Part shown: in pieces, positions 35,735 through 43,395 of the stretch
How positions within the stretch are numbered: the first letter of the stretch is position 1
Layout of the letters: each line of letters opens with the position of its first letter
Assembly (NCBI GenBank): GCA_004524445.1
Contig: SDNP01000008.1
Span: forward strand, 1 to 64,000
Reading direction: 5' to 3'
Source of the DNA: Candidatus Thorarchaeota archaeon
GTDB lineage: Archaea > Asgardarchaeota > Thorarchaeia > Thorarchaeales > Thorarchaeaceae
DNA length: 64,000 nucleotides
Translations under genes and position numbers: made by a program
Notes under the pieces: generated by a model
Databases searched by the model: none
Told to the model about the DNA's origin: nothing
The model's input: the letters and a program-made list of their open reading frames with translations, nothing else

Positions 35735-36682
35735 TCAAAGCTTCGACAAAACCTCCCGGCCCATCAGCTCAATTTGTTCTTCCTCTTGTTCGTGCGGAAA
35801 CATGAATATCAATTGATCACACCCAAACTCAATATACTCATGTATAGTCTGAGAAATATGTTCAGGAGTTCCCCAGAAAGCTGATTTTACGCGTTCGCGA
35901 TATTCTTTCTCACTAATCCCTCTCGACTTTGCGTTTTGTCTAATGGTTTCTTCCATCTGCTCGTCAGTTTCAAAAACATGGGTCCAAAGGCCAACAGAAT
36001 ATTTGAATTCATCAGGATTTCTGTCATATTGTCGCAGTTTCTTGTCTAGTCGTTCAAAGATATCCTTGGTATCACCTGGAGTAAATGACCAAGCAATGTT
36101 GATTCCATCGCCAAATTCAGCTGCCACATCAAGCATTTTAGGACCCGCCTTCATCGTACCAACCCAAATCGTCGGATGCGGTTGCTGCACTGGCTTAGGA
36201 TAAGAAACGACCTCTTTAACTTCATAATGGTCTCCATTCATCGAGAATTTTTCTTCGGTCCATATTCCTCTAATGATCTGAATGGCCTCAGCGAGCTGTG
36301 CTATTCTAACTGAATCATCGGGAAAGGGAATCCCATATGCCTGATATTCCAATTGCTTCCAGCCGGCACCGATACCGAATTCAAGTCGTCCATCTGAAAC
36401 ATTGTCTAACGATGCACCCATCTTTGCATGTAACGGGGGATACCGGTAGCTATTACAGAATACAAGACTGCCCATTCTGACTTCTTTATTGAGCTGGCTC
36501 AGTGCGGCCATAATAATCCAAGGATCAAGCAGAACCCGGTCGGCTGTATCCTGATTCAACATGAAATGATCAGAGAACCAAAGAGTAGCTAGCTTGTTCT
36601 CCACTGCTAGGTCAGCAAGTTTCACGATTTCATCGAGTTCGAAGCCAAATTGTGGTTCAATTTGAATGCCAAAGCCAGTCAT
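35735..36682 (-). CDS. LLM-class F420-dependent oxidoreductase
   Basis: This 315-residue luciferase-like TIM barrel starts at the ATG at 36682 (MTGFGIQIEPQFGFELDEIV), not at the track's 36766, which would overlap the kinase gene. Signature phrases are LWFSDHFMLN, DNVSDGRLEFGIGAGW, FPDDSVRIAQLAEAIQIIRG and PTIWVGTMKAGPKMLDVAAE, typical of F420-dependent archaeal/actinobacterial members. The substrate is unknown. It lies just downstream of the kinase gene on the same strand. Confidence 0.85.
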   Translation of the reverse strand: MTGFGIQIEPQFGFELDEIVKLADLAVENKLATLWFSDHFMLNQDTADRVLLDPWIIMAALSQLNKEVRMGSLVFCNSYRYPPLHAKMGASLDNVSDGRLEFGIGAGWKQLEYQAYGIPFPDDSVRIAQLAEAIQIIRGIWTEEKFSMNGDHYEVKEVVSYPKPVQQPHPTIWVGTMKAGPKMLDVAAEFGDGINIAWSFTPGDTKDIFERLDKKLRQYDRNPDEFKYSVGLWTHVFETDEQMEETIRQNAKSRGISEKEYRERVKSAFWGTPEHISQTIHEYIEFGCDQLIFMFPHEQEEEQIELMGREVLSKL

Positions 36683-36731
36683 TGCAATCAAGGATAATGA
36701 TGTGGTTGAGCATGGATTAACTTTGTCACTA

Positions 36732-38489
36732 TTAGCAATGACTTGCCACCCGTGAGAATCTGGCACATCCTCTTATCATCATCTCTGTTACTGCTTGACG
36801 AATTCTTGTTGCGTCTGTAAGACCAGCAATTTCTCGGTCACATATTCTTGTTACAGGCAACATTGGCAGGGCTTTCCTATCTAAGTGAACAGATGGGTCA
36901 TCGATATTTATGATCTCAATTGCAGAAGAGCTAATATCAAACAACTCTAAGACACCGACCAAAATATCCAAGGATGGACCGCAAAATAAGCAATGGTCGG
37001 ACATATAAAAGGCAATGCAGGAGTCCCGGCCACACTCTAAAGTCTCATCTTCCTTCCACAGGTCCAACTCGATAGCAATACGGGTTCCGAGAGAAGGTTT
37101 GCCTTCTACTCTATCTTCTACCCAAATTTCTCCCCCAATACTGTGAATAATCGTACGAACAAGGGTCAGACCTAATCCTCTTCCGCCGTTCCTACCTCCT
37201 AAAGACTGCGTTCTATTGAATATGATTCGCTTAAGACTATCAGGTATTCCTGGGCCTTGATCTTCAATCTCAATCCTAACTCTGTCTTTGAAAGTCTTCT
37301 CGTTTACTTCTACTCTGATATTCGTCGCAGTACTGGGATCATGAACAATCGCATTCTCAAGTACATTAAAAAAAACATCTTCCAGGTTCTCGTTTGCAAA
37401 GACCTCCACGCCGTCAATACTACCCTCAAGAGTTATTTCTATATCCTTGTGAACTATCTGGTCTTCTATATGTGAAACCACATTACGTATGCATGATGCT
37501 AGATTTACTGCTTCACGTTTGGGAGGGTGATCTCGAAGCTGATTGAGTTTGCGGAGATTGGATATCATTCTCGCTCCCCTCCTTATCTCCCAGTTCGCTT
37601 CTAGAAGCTTCGTCTTTGCGTCTTGGGGCAGTTTCACAGTTTCCAGAACATATCCGATGGAAAACAAAATACTCTGGTTCACATTATTCAAATCATGGGT
37701 CATTACTTCAGTCCACAGCGCTACTTGCTCTTGGGCAATATTCCTGCTTTCCTCTGCCGTTTTTCTGGCCGTAATATCGACAGCCAGAATATCAATGACC
37801 GGCTTCTGTTCTAAATCAAAATATAGGGCGGTCAAGCTAACCCAAACCGACTCATTATCAGAATTTACAAGCTCGACCTCAATATCCTGAATTTTCTTAC
37901 CCTGAAGCAATTCTCGGATGAGTTGAGACGTAATAGAGTTTTCATTGCCACCTGATCGCTTTATCAGAGGATCGAAGTGCCGTTTTAGAAGATCATCTCT
38001 TTTGTAACCCAATAGTTCAACTGCGGAGGCATTTATATCCTGAATGATCCCCCTCTTACTCAATCTAAAGCTCGGGACGAGGGAGTCGTATATTACGGTT
38101 TCATAATCGGACTTGGATTCTTGATAATCTCGCATGCCCCCACGGAGTTTGATTATGAAGCCATTGTTTGCGTTCAATGAAACAACGGAGCACTCTATAT
38201 CATAAGGCGTAGACGTGCCCTTATACCTAATCATCCTAGCGGCGAGGACATTATCTTTTGATCTGGCAAGATTGGAGAGAAAAGATGCGCCACCTTGGTC
38301 ATGTTTGATTTCCAAATCAATAACATCGAGAATTCTTTTTCCTACCAGTTCATCCCTGGGAACTTCAAGAAATCGCTCAGCAGCGTTATTACATGTGTCA
38401 ATGGTATCTCCATTAATTATCAAAAGGGGTTCATTTGAAAGGTTGAGAATTTTTTGTACGAAGGATTCGCTCTCAAGACTCCATTTCAT
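36732..38489 (-). CDS. PAS histidine kinase with C-terminal thioredoxin-like CxxC domain
   Basis: This kinase (585 residues from the ATG at 38489; the numbers below follow the 594-residue track ORF) has two PAS domains (about 20-125 and 138-255), then a dimerisation helix with an intact phospho-acceptor His (EVMTHDLNNVNQS, near 275), and a HATPase domain with N box FFNVLENAIVHD, G1 DQGPGIPD and G2 GGRGLGLTLV. After the kinase core comes a C-terminal domain of about 90 residues, IAFYMSDHCLFCGPSLDIL, then EIINIDDPS and a LPMLPVTRI strand whose Pro fits a cis-proline loop: a thioredoxin/glutaredoxin-like fold with CLFC at residues 509-512. It has no TM helix and no adjacent response regulator. 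I infer a thiol-redox-sensing kinase. Confidence 0.82.
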   Translation of the reverse strand: MKWSLESESFVQKILNLSNEPLLIINGDTIDTCNNAAERFLEVPRDELVGKRILDVIDLEIKHDQGGASFLSNLARSKDNVLAARMIRYKGTSTPYDIECSVVSLNANNGFIIKLRGGMRDYQESKSDYETVIYDSLVPSFRLSKRGIIQDINASAVELLGYKRDDLLKRHFDPLIKRSGGNENSITSQLIRELLQGKKIQDIEVELVNSDNESVWVSLTALYFDLEQKPVIDILAVDITARKTAEESRNIAQEQVALWTEVMTHDLNNVNQSILFSIGYVLETVKLPQDAKTKLLEANWEIRRGARMISNLRKLNQLRDHPPKREAVNLASCIRNVVSHIEDQIVHKDIEITLEGSIDGVEVFANENLEDVFFNVLENAIVHDPSTATNIRVEVNEKTFKDRVRIEIEDQGPGIPDSLKRIIFNRTQSLGGRNGGRGLGLTLVRTIIHSIGGEIWVEDRVEGKPSLGTRIAIELDLWKEDETLECGRDSCIAFYMSDHCLFCGPSLDILVGVLELFDISSSAIEIINIDDPSVHLDRKALPMLPVTRICDREIAGLTDATRIRQAVTEMMIRGCARFSRVASHC

Positions 38490-38660
38490 TTCATGACAAC
38501 CCCTAGCTAGGACCAATCTCTACAGATGTAACCTGAAAAGGTGTTCAACGGGATTCCATCTTTGTTTCTAGTCCTATTCTTCCGCAGGTAATCTTTTCTG
38601 CAAAATCTATGGATATGATTTTTGCGTTAGGTCTATTGGTTTTCCTGACGCATGGATATG

Positions 38661-38667
38661 TTTATCA
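38661..38667 (+). promoter_or_regulatory. TATA-like box and operator-like region of the ArsR copy
   Basis: TTTATCA at 38661-38667 is followed by ATATGTGCTCAAGTATACA near 38680-38705, resembling the inverted repeat ahead of the second ArsR gene at 47330. It lies 60 bp before the ATG at 38721, so I prefer that start. Confidence 0.45.
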
Positions 38668-38720
38668 TTACTCAATAAATTGCATATGTGCTCAAGTATA
38701 CAAGTATAAAACCAAAGAGG

Positions 38721-39032
38721 ATGAGCGTTAGGGAACCCATCAATCTAAGCGAATCAGATATCGAGAATCTTACAAAGGCGTTTCAAATCTTGTCAGGCCC
38801 CTCAAGACCTCGTATCATAGAGATTCTAGCTCAAGATGAGAATATCACCGTGAGCGGGATAGCTAAAGGAGTTAACCTCAGTATTAGTAGTGTTAGTCAT
38901 CAATTGAGTAAACTAAAGGAAAGAGGATTTGTGGGAGCCAAGAAAATAGGTCGAAAAGCAATCTATAGAATTGAAGATGAATGTATTCAGGCCATACTGA
39001 GGAGAGCCACCCCACATGTTAGATATCAGTGA
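38721..39032 (+). CDS. ArsR-family regulator, diverged duplicate copy
   Basis: This protein of about 103 residues is a winged-helix ArsR/SmtB relative, closely similar to the regulator at 47376: both share SSVSHQLSKLK, RGFVGAKKIGRKAIYR and ILRRAT. This copy has lost conserved residues of the first helices: the usual LSDPSRLRII reads LSGPSRPRII, and VSEIAERVNLS reads VSGIAKGVNLS. The Pro in that helix suggests relaxed selection. It overlaps a truncated ATPase copy, mirroring the intact locus. Metal ligands are unclear: only one Cys (DECIQ) is present. Confidence 0.65.
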   Translation: MSVREPINLSESDIENLTKAFQILSGPSRPRIIEILAQDENITVSGIAKGVNLSISSVSHQLSKLKERGFVGAKKIGRKAIYRIEDECIQAILRRATPHVRYQ

Positions 39033-39303
39033 TACTGCGTGTCAGCACTGCGAAGCAGAGAGAGCTCAACAGCAGGAAATAGACTTCAGGGTCAAGTATG
39101 CCTTGGCACTAATTTCGGACATACCACTTATTGGTGGAACATTGATACAAGTATTCACATCAATAGCATATGTTCCTCCAGTCCTATTTCTGATTTCAAT
39201 ATTCTCTGCAGGTAGATGGATAATTCCCAATGACATTAAGAGCATCATCAGGGTTCATTTGGGCATAACTTTCCTCAGGCTTTCGGCCGCGAGCTCCGCT
39301 TGA
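39016..39303 (+). pseudogene. Truncated 5' fragment of a P1B-type ATPase gene (duplicate)
   Basis: This 95-residue ORF aligns with the first 87 or so residues of the intact ATPase at 47662: MLDISDTACQHCEAERAQQQ, DFRVKYALALIS and SAGRWIIPN are nearly the same. Identity ends abruptly after HLGITFL (about 39273); the remaining residues RLSAASSA do not continue the ATPase. The catalytic domains are absent, so it cannot transport. Together with the ArsR copy this is a duplicated, broken operon fragment. Confidence 0.75.
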
Positions 39304-39532
39304 TGTAGCTGGGCCACTCACCTAGTACACTATTGTATGTGTCTTGGGCTATTTGATCTTCCACAGACTTCATGTTGGGATCAGCTATGAGATAATCAGA
39401 CAGGAATTGGACACTTTTGCTGGACAAATGAACTAGAAAAAGGAAGGTACTATGTTATTCCAGAAGGCGTACCTCTACGTCTTGCCGAATGATGGTCATA
39501 TCGCATAGAATCTTGCTCTTACATGAGAAAAC

Positions 39533-39682
39533 ATGAGTCTTGGGAGTTGTCAGATTGCAGCACTCTATGGTGAGCTGAATCGCATGTTGGAACCGGATGC
39601 CGATTCAGAGAGCGTCATCTACCTCAGCTCGGTGAGCTATGCGAGGAGAAAAAGCGAGAGTAACTGGTTTCTCAATCAATGG
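39533..39682 (+). pseudogene. Possible Cas2-like or other gene remnant
   Basis: The 39304-39682 gap between the broken ATPase and hdrA holds no intact gene. One frame reads IAALYGELNRMLEPDADSES followed by VIYLSSVSYARRK; the acidic DxDS-VI-Y and closing basic strand resemble the C-terminal half of Cas2. Another frame 5' of it reads ELEKGRYYVIPEGVPLRLAE before a stop (about 39430-39495). No CRISPR repeats or other cas genes were seen. The similarity is by eye and weak. Confidence 0.2.
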
Positions 39683-42199
39683 TTACTCTTCTTGTTCGCC
39701 CTTCTCGATGATCGGAATAAGCCCCTTCCTCTTTAGAGGTGCTGAGATTCTATTCCTCGCCTTTTCATTCTCTTCCTTGATCATGTCGATACCAATATCC
39801 TTGAGGCTCTGATTCAGCTCTTTCATTGTTCTTGCAAAGATGAGTCCCTCAGCAGCGGAGATCTCCTTCCATAGGAATCTCTCGGTGCTGATTCCTGCTC
39901 CTTCAAGCACCTTATGGTAGCGTTGGAACCTCTCATACGCGATAATATTTCCGCTGATGTAGTGACAGTCTGTGGGTCTGTGGCATGCACCCACCATGAC
40001 TGCTCCGGCGCCAAGTCTGAAGGCCTCCGCGACAAAATCCGTGTCCACCCTGCCGGAGCACATCACTCTGATGATCCGTGAATTGGGGGGATAGGTGAAC
40101 CTGCTTGTTCCTGCAAGATCAGACCCTCCATAACAGCACCAATTGCAGGCAAAGACCAGAATCTTTTCCTCGGCCTTGTCCTCCAGTGCTGCTCTGATCT
40201 GTGAGAAAATCATAGGGTCAGTGTAGTGCATCTGCTCAATAGCATCGTGGGGACAAGACGCAACACACGTGCCGCAACCATGACAATTGGCTACGTTGAC
40301 AACGGCAGCTTTACCGTCTATCGCTGTGATGGCAATGTAGGGGCATTTATCGACACAGATGCCACAGTCTCGCTCAAGATTCTTGCATCTCTCGGGGTTA
40401 ACAACGGCAACGATGGGTTCAATCTCGACAGTGTCTTTGGACAGAATGGTTGCAGCACGCGACGCTGCACCGCTGCCAGCTGATACTGAATAGGGTATAT
40501 CTTTGAGACCCTGGCAGGCACCGGACAGGGTGATTCCATCCACAGGTGTATCGAGGGGCTTGAGCTTCGGATGTGCCTCCATGAAGAATCCGTCAGCGCT
40601 TCTAGTGATATGGAGTTTCGAGCCAAGCTCCCCAGTCCCAAAGCTTGGCTCACCAGCAGTTGCTAGGATTAGCAGGTCGACCTCAACTTGGACCTCGCGT
40701 CCTAGCAGTATATCTTCAGAACGCACAATGAGATTCTTGGTTCTGGGGTCCTCGATGACCTCATATGGTCTGCCCTTTATGAAGGTGAAGCCCGCTTCTC
40801 TTCCTCTTGTGTAAAATTCCTCATATCCCTTCCCAGTAGTCCTTATGTCGATGTACCATATGAATATCTCAGTGTCTGGGTAGTGTTCCTTGATCAAAGT
40901 AGAATTCTTTAAAGTGTACATGCAGCAAAAGTTGGAGCAATACTCGTATTTATTGACATCGCGAGACCCCACACATTGGATGAAGCCCACGCGATGAGGG
41001 TGTTTACCATCAGACCTGCGAATTACTTCGCCTCCTGTGGGTCCTCCCGCACAAACGAGTCGCTCTACTTCAAGGGCGGTTATGACATTCTCGAATTTCC
41101 CGTAACCGTAATACCCTTCTTGCACAGCTTCAGATTCTCCTCCTCTGACAGGTTCGTACATGGAATGATAGCCCGTAGCCACGGTGATAGTTCCCACCTC
41201 AACTTCGATCTCTTCTGCTTCCTGTTCGAAGTCGATGGCTTGCCGTTCGCCGCAGACATCAACACACTTGTAACACTCGATACAATGGTCACGGTTTATT
41301 GTGAACACGAGAGGTACTGCTTGTGCGAAGGGTACAGAGATGGCCTTTCGTGTTCCGAGATTCTGTTCCCACGCGTTGGGGTACTCGATTGGGCAGACCT
41401 CAGCGCACTCGCCACAGCCGGTGCAGTTATCTTGGATGACGTACCGGGGATTCTTTCGAATTCTGACCTTGAAGTTGCCGACGTATCCATCTACATGTAA
41501 AATGTCCGCAAACGAGAGGATTTCGATGTTGGGGTGTCGTCCCACCTCGACCATCTTTGGCCCCTCGATGCAGATTGAACAGTCCAGTGTGGGGAAGGTC
41601 TTGTCGAGCTGAGCCATGTGACCACCAAGGCTCTCGTCATGTTCGACTAGATATGTCTTGTATCCCATATTGGCAAGGTCAAGAGCGGCATGGATTCCGG
41701 AGACTCCTCCTCCGATTACCATGGCTCTATCTGTCACAGGTACTTCGAACTTCTGCAAAGGCACGGTCAGTGCAGCCTTGACAACCGCCATTTTTATGAT
41801 TTCTTTCGCTTTTTGCAGAGAGTCCTCCGTTTCCTCGTGACACCATGAGCAGTGTTCTCTGATATTCGCCATAATAAAATTGAACGGATTCATTCCTGCC
41901 TCCGAAACCGTGACCCTAAAGGTGGGTTCGTGCATCCGAGGCGAACATGCGGCGACCACCACCTTGTTGAGATTGTGTTCCTTAATCCCCTCACGAATCT
42001 CCTTCTGACCAGGATCAGAACATGTGTATCGGTTCTGTTTTGCGTAGACAACCGAGTCCAGCGTTTTCACGTATTCTTCCAATGCGTCAATATCGAGAGT
42101 GCCAGCAATGTTGGAACCGCAATGACAGATGAAGACACCAATTCGGGGCTTTTCGGCTACGAGTGTCACGTGATTCTGTTCGGCCTGCGTGTCAGTCAA
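39683..42199 (-). CDS. hdrA: HdrA-MvhD fusion, heterodisulfide reductase-like flavoprotein
   Basis: This 838-residue protein has the HdrA order: N-terminal 'RIGVFICHCGSNIAG', a central FAD domain AMVIGGGVSGIHAALDLANM, ferredoxin cluster loops CTGCGECAEVCP, CIECYKCVDVCG, CGICVDKCPY and CHGCGTCVASCP, and a C-terminal MvhD domain (about 690-800) with VFACNWCCYGGSDLAGTSR and GACHRPTDCHY. HdrA bifurcates or confurcates electrons at its FAD; MvhD links it to a hydrogenase or other donor. Seven bp separate it from the polyferredoxin gene upstream. The operon is divergent from the AOR gene, so AOR-derived ferredoxin is a plausible partner. Confidence 0.9.
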   Translation of the reverse strand: MTDTQAEQNHVTLVAEKPRIGVFICHCGSNIAGTLDIDALEEYVKTLDSVVYAKQNRYTCSDPGQKEIREGIKEHNLNKVVVAACSPRMHEPTFRVTVSEAGMNPFNFIMANIREHCSWCHEETEDSLQKAKEIIKMAVVKAALTVPLQKFEVPVTDRAMVIGGGVSGIHAALDLANMGYKTYLVEHDESLGGHMAQLDKTFPTLDCSICIEGPKMVEVGRHPNIEILSFADILHVDGYVGNFKVRIRKNPRYVIQDNCTGCGECAEVCPIEYPNAWEQNLGTRKAISVPFAQAVPLVFTINRDHCIECYKCVDVCGERQAIDFEQEAEEIEVEVGTITVATGYHSMYEPVRGGESEAVQEGYYGYGKFENVITALEVERLVCAGGPTGGEVIRRSDGKHPHRVGFIQCVGSRDVNKYEYCSNFCCMYTLKNSTLIKEHYPDTEIFIWYIDIRTTGKGYEEFYTRGREAGFTFIKGRPYEVIEDPRTKNLIVRSEDILLGREVQVEVDLLILATAGEPSFGTGELGSKLHITRSADGFFMEAHPKLKPLDTPVDGITLSGACQGLKDIPYSVSAGSGAASRAATILSKDTVEIEPIVAVVNPERCKNLERDCGICVDKCPYIAITAIDGKAAVVNVANCHGCGTCVASCPHDAIEQMHYTDPMIFSQIRAALEDKAEEKILVFACNWCCYGGSDLAGTSRFTYPPNSRIIRVMCSGRVDTDFVAEAFRLGAGAVMVGACHRPTDCHYISGNIIAYERFQRYHKVLEGAGISTERFLWKEISAAEGLIFARTMKELNQSLKDIGIDMIKEENEKARNRISAPLKRKGLIPIIEKGEQEE

Positions 42200-42205
42200 T
42201 GTTGA

Positions 42206-43072
42206 TCACTTTTCTCCACCCATGTTTCGTCGTTTCATGGCCTCGGCAACTTTGCTTGTTCTTTTCCTCCGAATTTCACGATCGAAGGCATCAGAGGTTG
42301 CCAGTTTCTCCAACGCTTTGTTCCACGCCCCAGATTTGACAGGGGTATGTCGAACTGATGTCCGTGTAACAATCAACGCCTCCTCCGGCTTTGGGCAGAC
42401 TTGGAGGCATGCCTCGCAGTAAACACAGTGCCTTCCTAGGGGATGAACATTCCCATCCTCGCTTAGTTCCAGAGCCTCTACGGGACAAACATCTAGGCAG
42501 CTCTTGCAGCCTTCAGGACACTTCTCCTGATGGATGATGATGGAGCCCAAGAATACCGGACGAACAAGAATCGCCCCTTCTGTCCTGTCTTCACAATGTC
42601 TGCAACAGGGACATGATTTCTCATCGATGACTAGTTTTCCGTCTTCTACTGAGATTAGATTCAACGGACACAACTCGTCTGCCCTATCCAGATAAGGATT
42701 TATCCTCTCTTCATTGACCTTGATTTCGCGAACATAATGAGGGAAACTCTCCGTTTCCTGGACACACACGACTGGCTCACCATTGACTGTATGTTCGATT
42801 GCCCCGAACGGACACATTGCTTCGCACATGCCGCAGTGGTCGCAGAGATGTTCGTCAATATTAAGAATCGACGCTTGCGCAACCTCTTCCCCGTCTACTA
42901 TTGTCTTTTCTCTGTCGACAAGAGAAATTGCGCCTATATGACAGATTGTTTCACAAACGCCACATCCTCTACACTTTTCTCTGTCCACGATTAGCAGGAA
43001 GCGTTTTGTGTAAAGCCCCCGTTCGATGACCAAAGCATTGTGAGTTTCTGTCTTCTTCAGTCGTAATGGCAA
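42206..43072 (-). CDS. Polyferredoxin (multiple 4Fe-4S)
   Basis: This 288-residue protein is built of repeated ferredoxin motifs: CRGCGVCETICH, CDHCGMCEAMCP, CPCCRHCED (degenerate), CPEGCKSCLDVCP and CVYCEACLQVCPKP, giving about four to five 4Fe-4S sites. The C-terminal 50 residues are basic. It precedes hdrA by 7 bp on the minus strand and should wire electrons between HdrA-MvhD and another partner, probably the divergent AOR or its ferredoxin. It resembles FwdF/MvhB-type polyferredoxins in style only. Confidence 0.85.
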   Translation of the reverse strand: MPLRLKKTETHNALVIERGLYTKRFLLIVDREKCRGCGVCETICHIGAISLVDREKTIVDGEEVAQASILNIDEHLCDHCGMCEAMCPFGAIEHTVNGEPVVCVQETESFPHYVREIKVNEERINPYLDRADELCPLNLISVEDGKLVIDEKSCPCCRHCEDRTEGAILVRPVFLGSIIIHQEKCPEGCKSCLDVCPVEALELSEDGNVHPLGRHCVYCEACLQVCPKPEEALIVTRTSVRHTPVKSGAWNKALEKLATSDAFDREIRRKRTSKVAEAMKRRNMGGEK

Positions 43073-43339
43073 ATATCTAAACTTCCTCTATCGTCTTGCT
43101 ACATTGTGACTAGGATGCGTCTTGCAATGTCACATATATTAAATCTATTTTTTAGGGAAACAAAAACTTGGTGGGAATCCTATGTTTGGATAGACCACGT
43201 CCATGTTTCTTTATTCAGAATAGAACCTGCCAGCTGCAAGTATTCGTGTCTTGTTCATAGATTCTATCGATCCGACTACTCATCTTCTCTACTGTCCTAA
43301 GTCAATTCGTTTGGTCGTAGGTGGACAAGCCTCAATACT

Positions 43340-43346
43340 TTTATCA
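43340..43346 (+). promoter_or_regulatory. TATA-like TTTATCA box upstream of AOR
   Basis: The 43073-43395 gap separates divergent polyferredoxin and AOR genes and has no ORF of note. TTTATCA lies 56 bp before the GTG at 43396. The other half of the gap should hold the hdrA-operon promoter, but I cannot single out a box. Confidence 0.5.
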
Positions 43347-43395
43347 CATGTTCATTCGTTCTGACGCGTAAATATGCATTTCGAACTGGCCGAGA

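Noticed and set aside
40976-41500. 174-residue plus-strand ORF antisense to hdrA
   Set aside because: Opposite-strand shadow of a well-supported HdrA gene; Cys-poor and low similarity to anything recognised.
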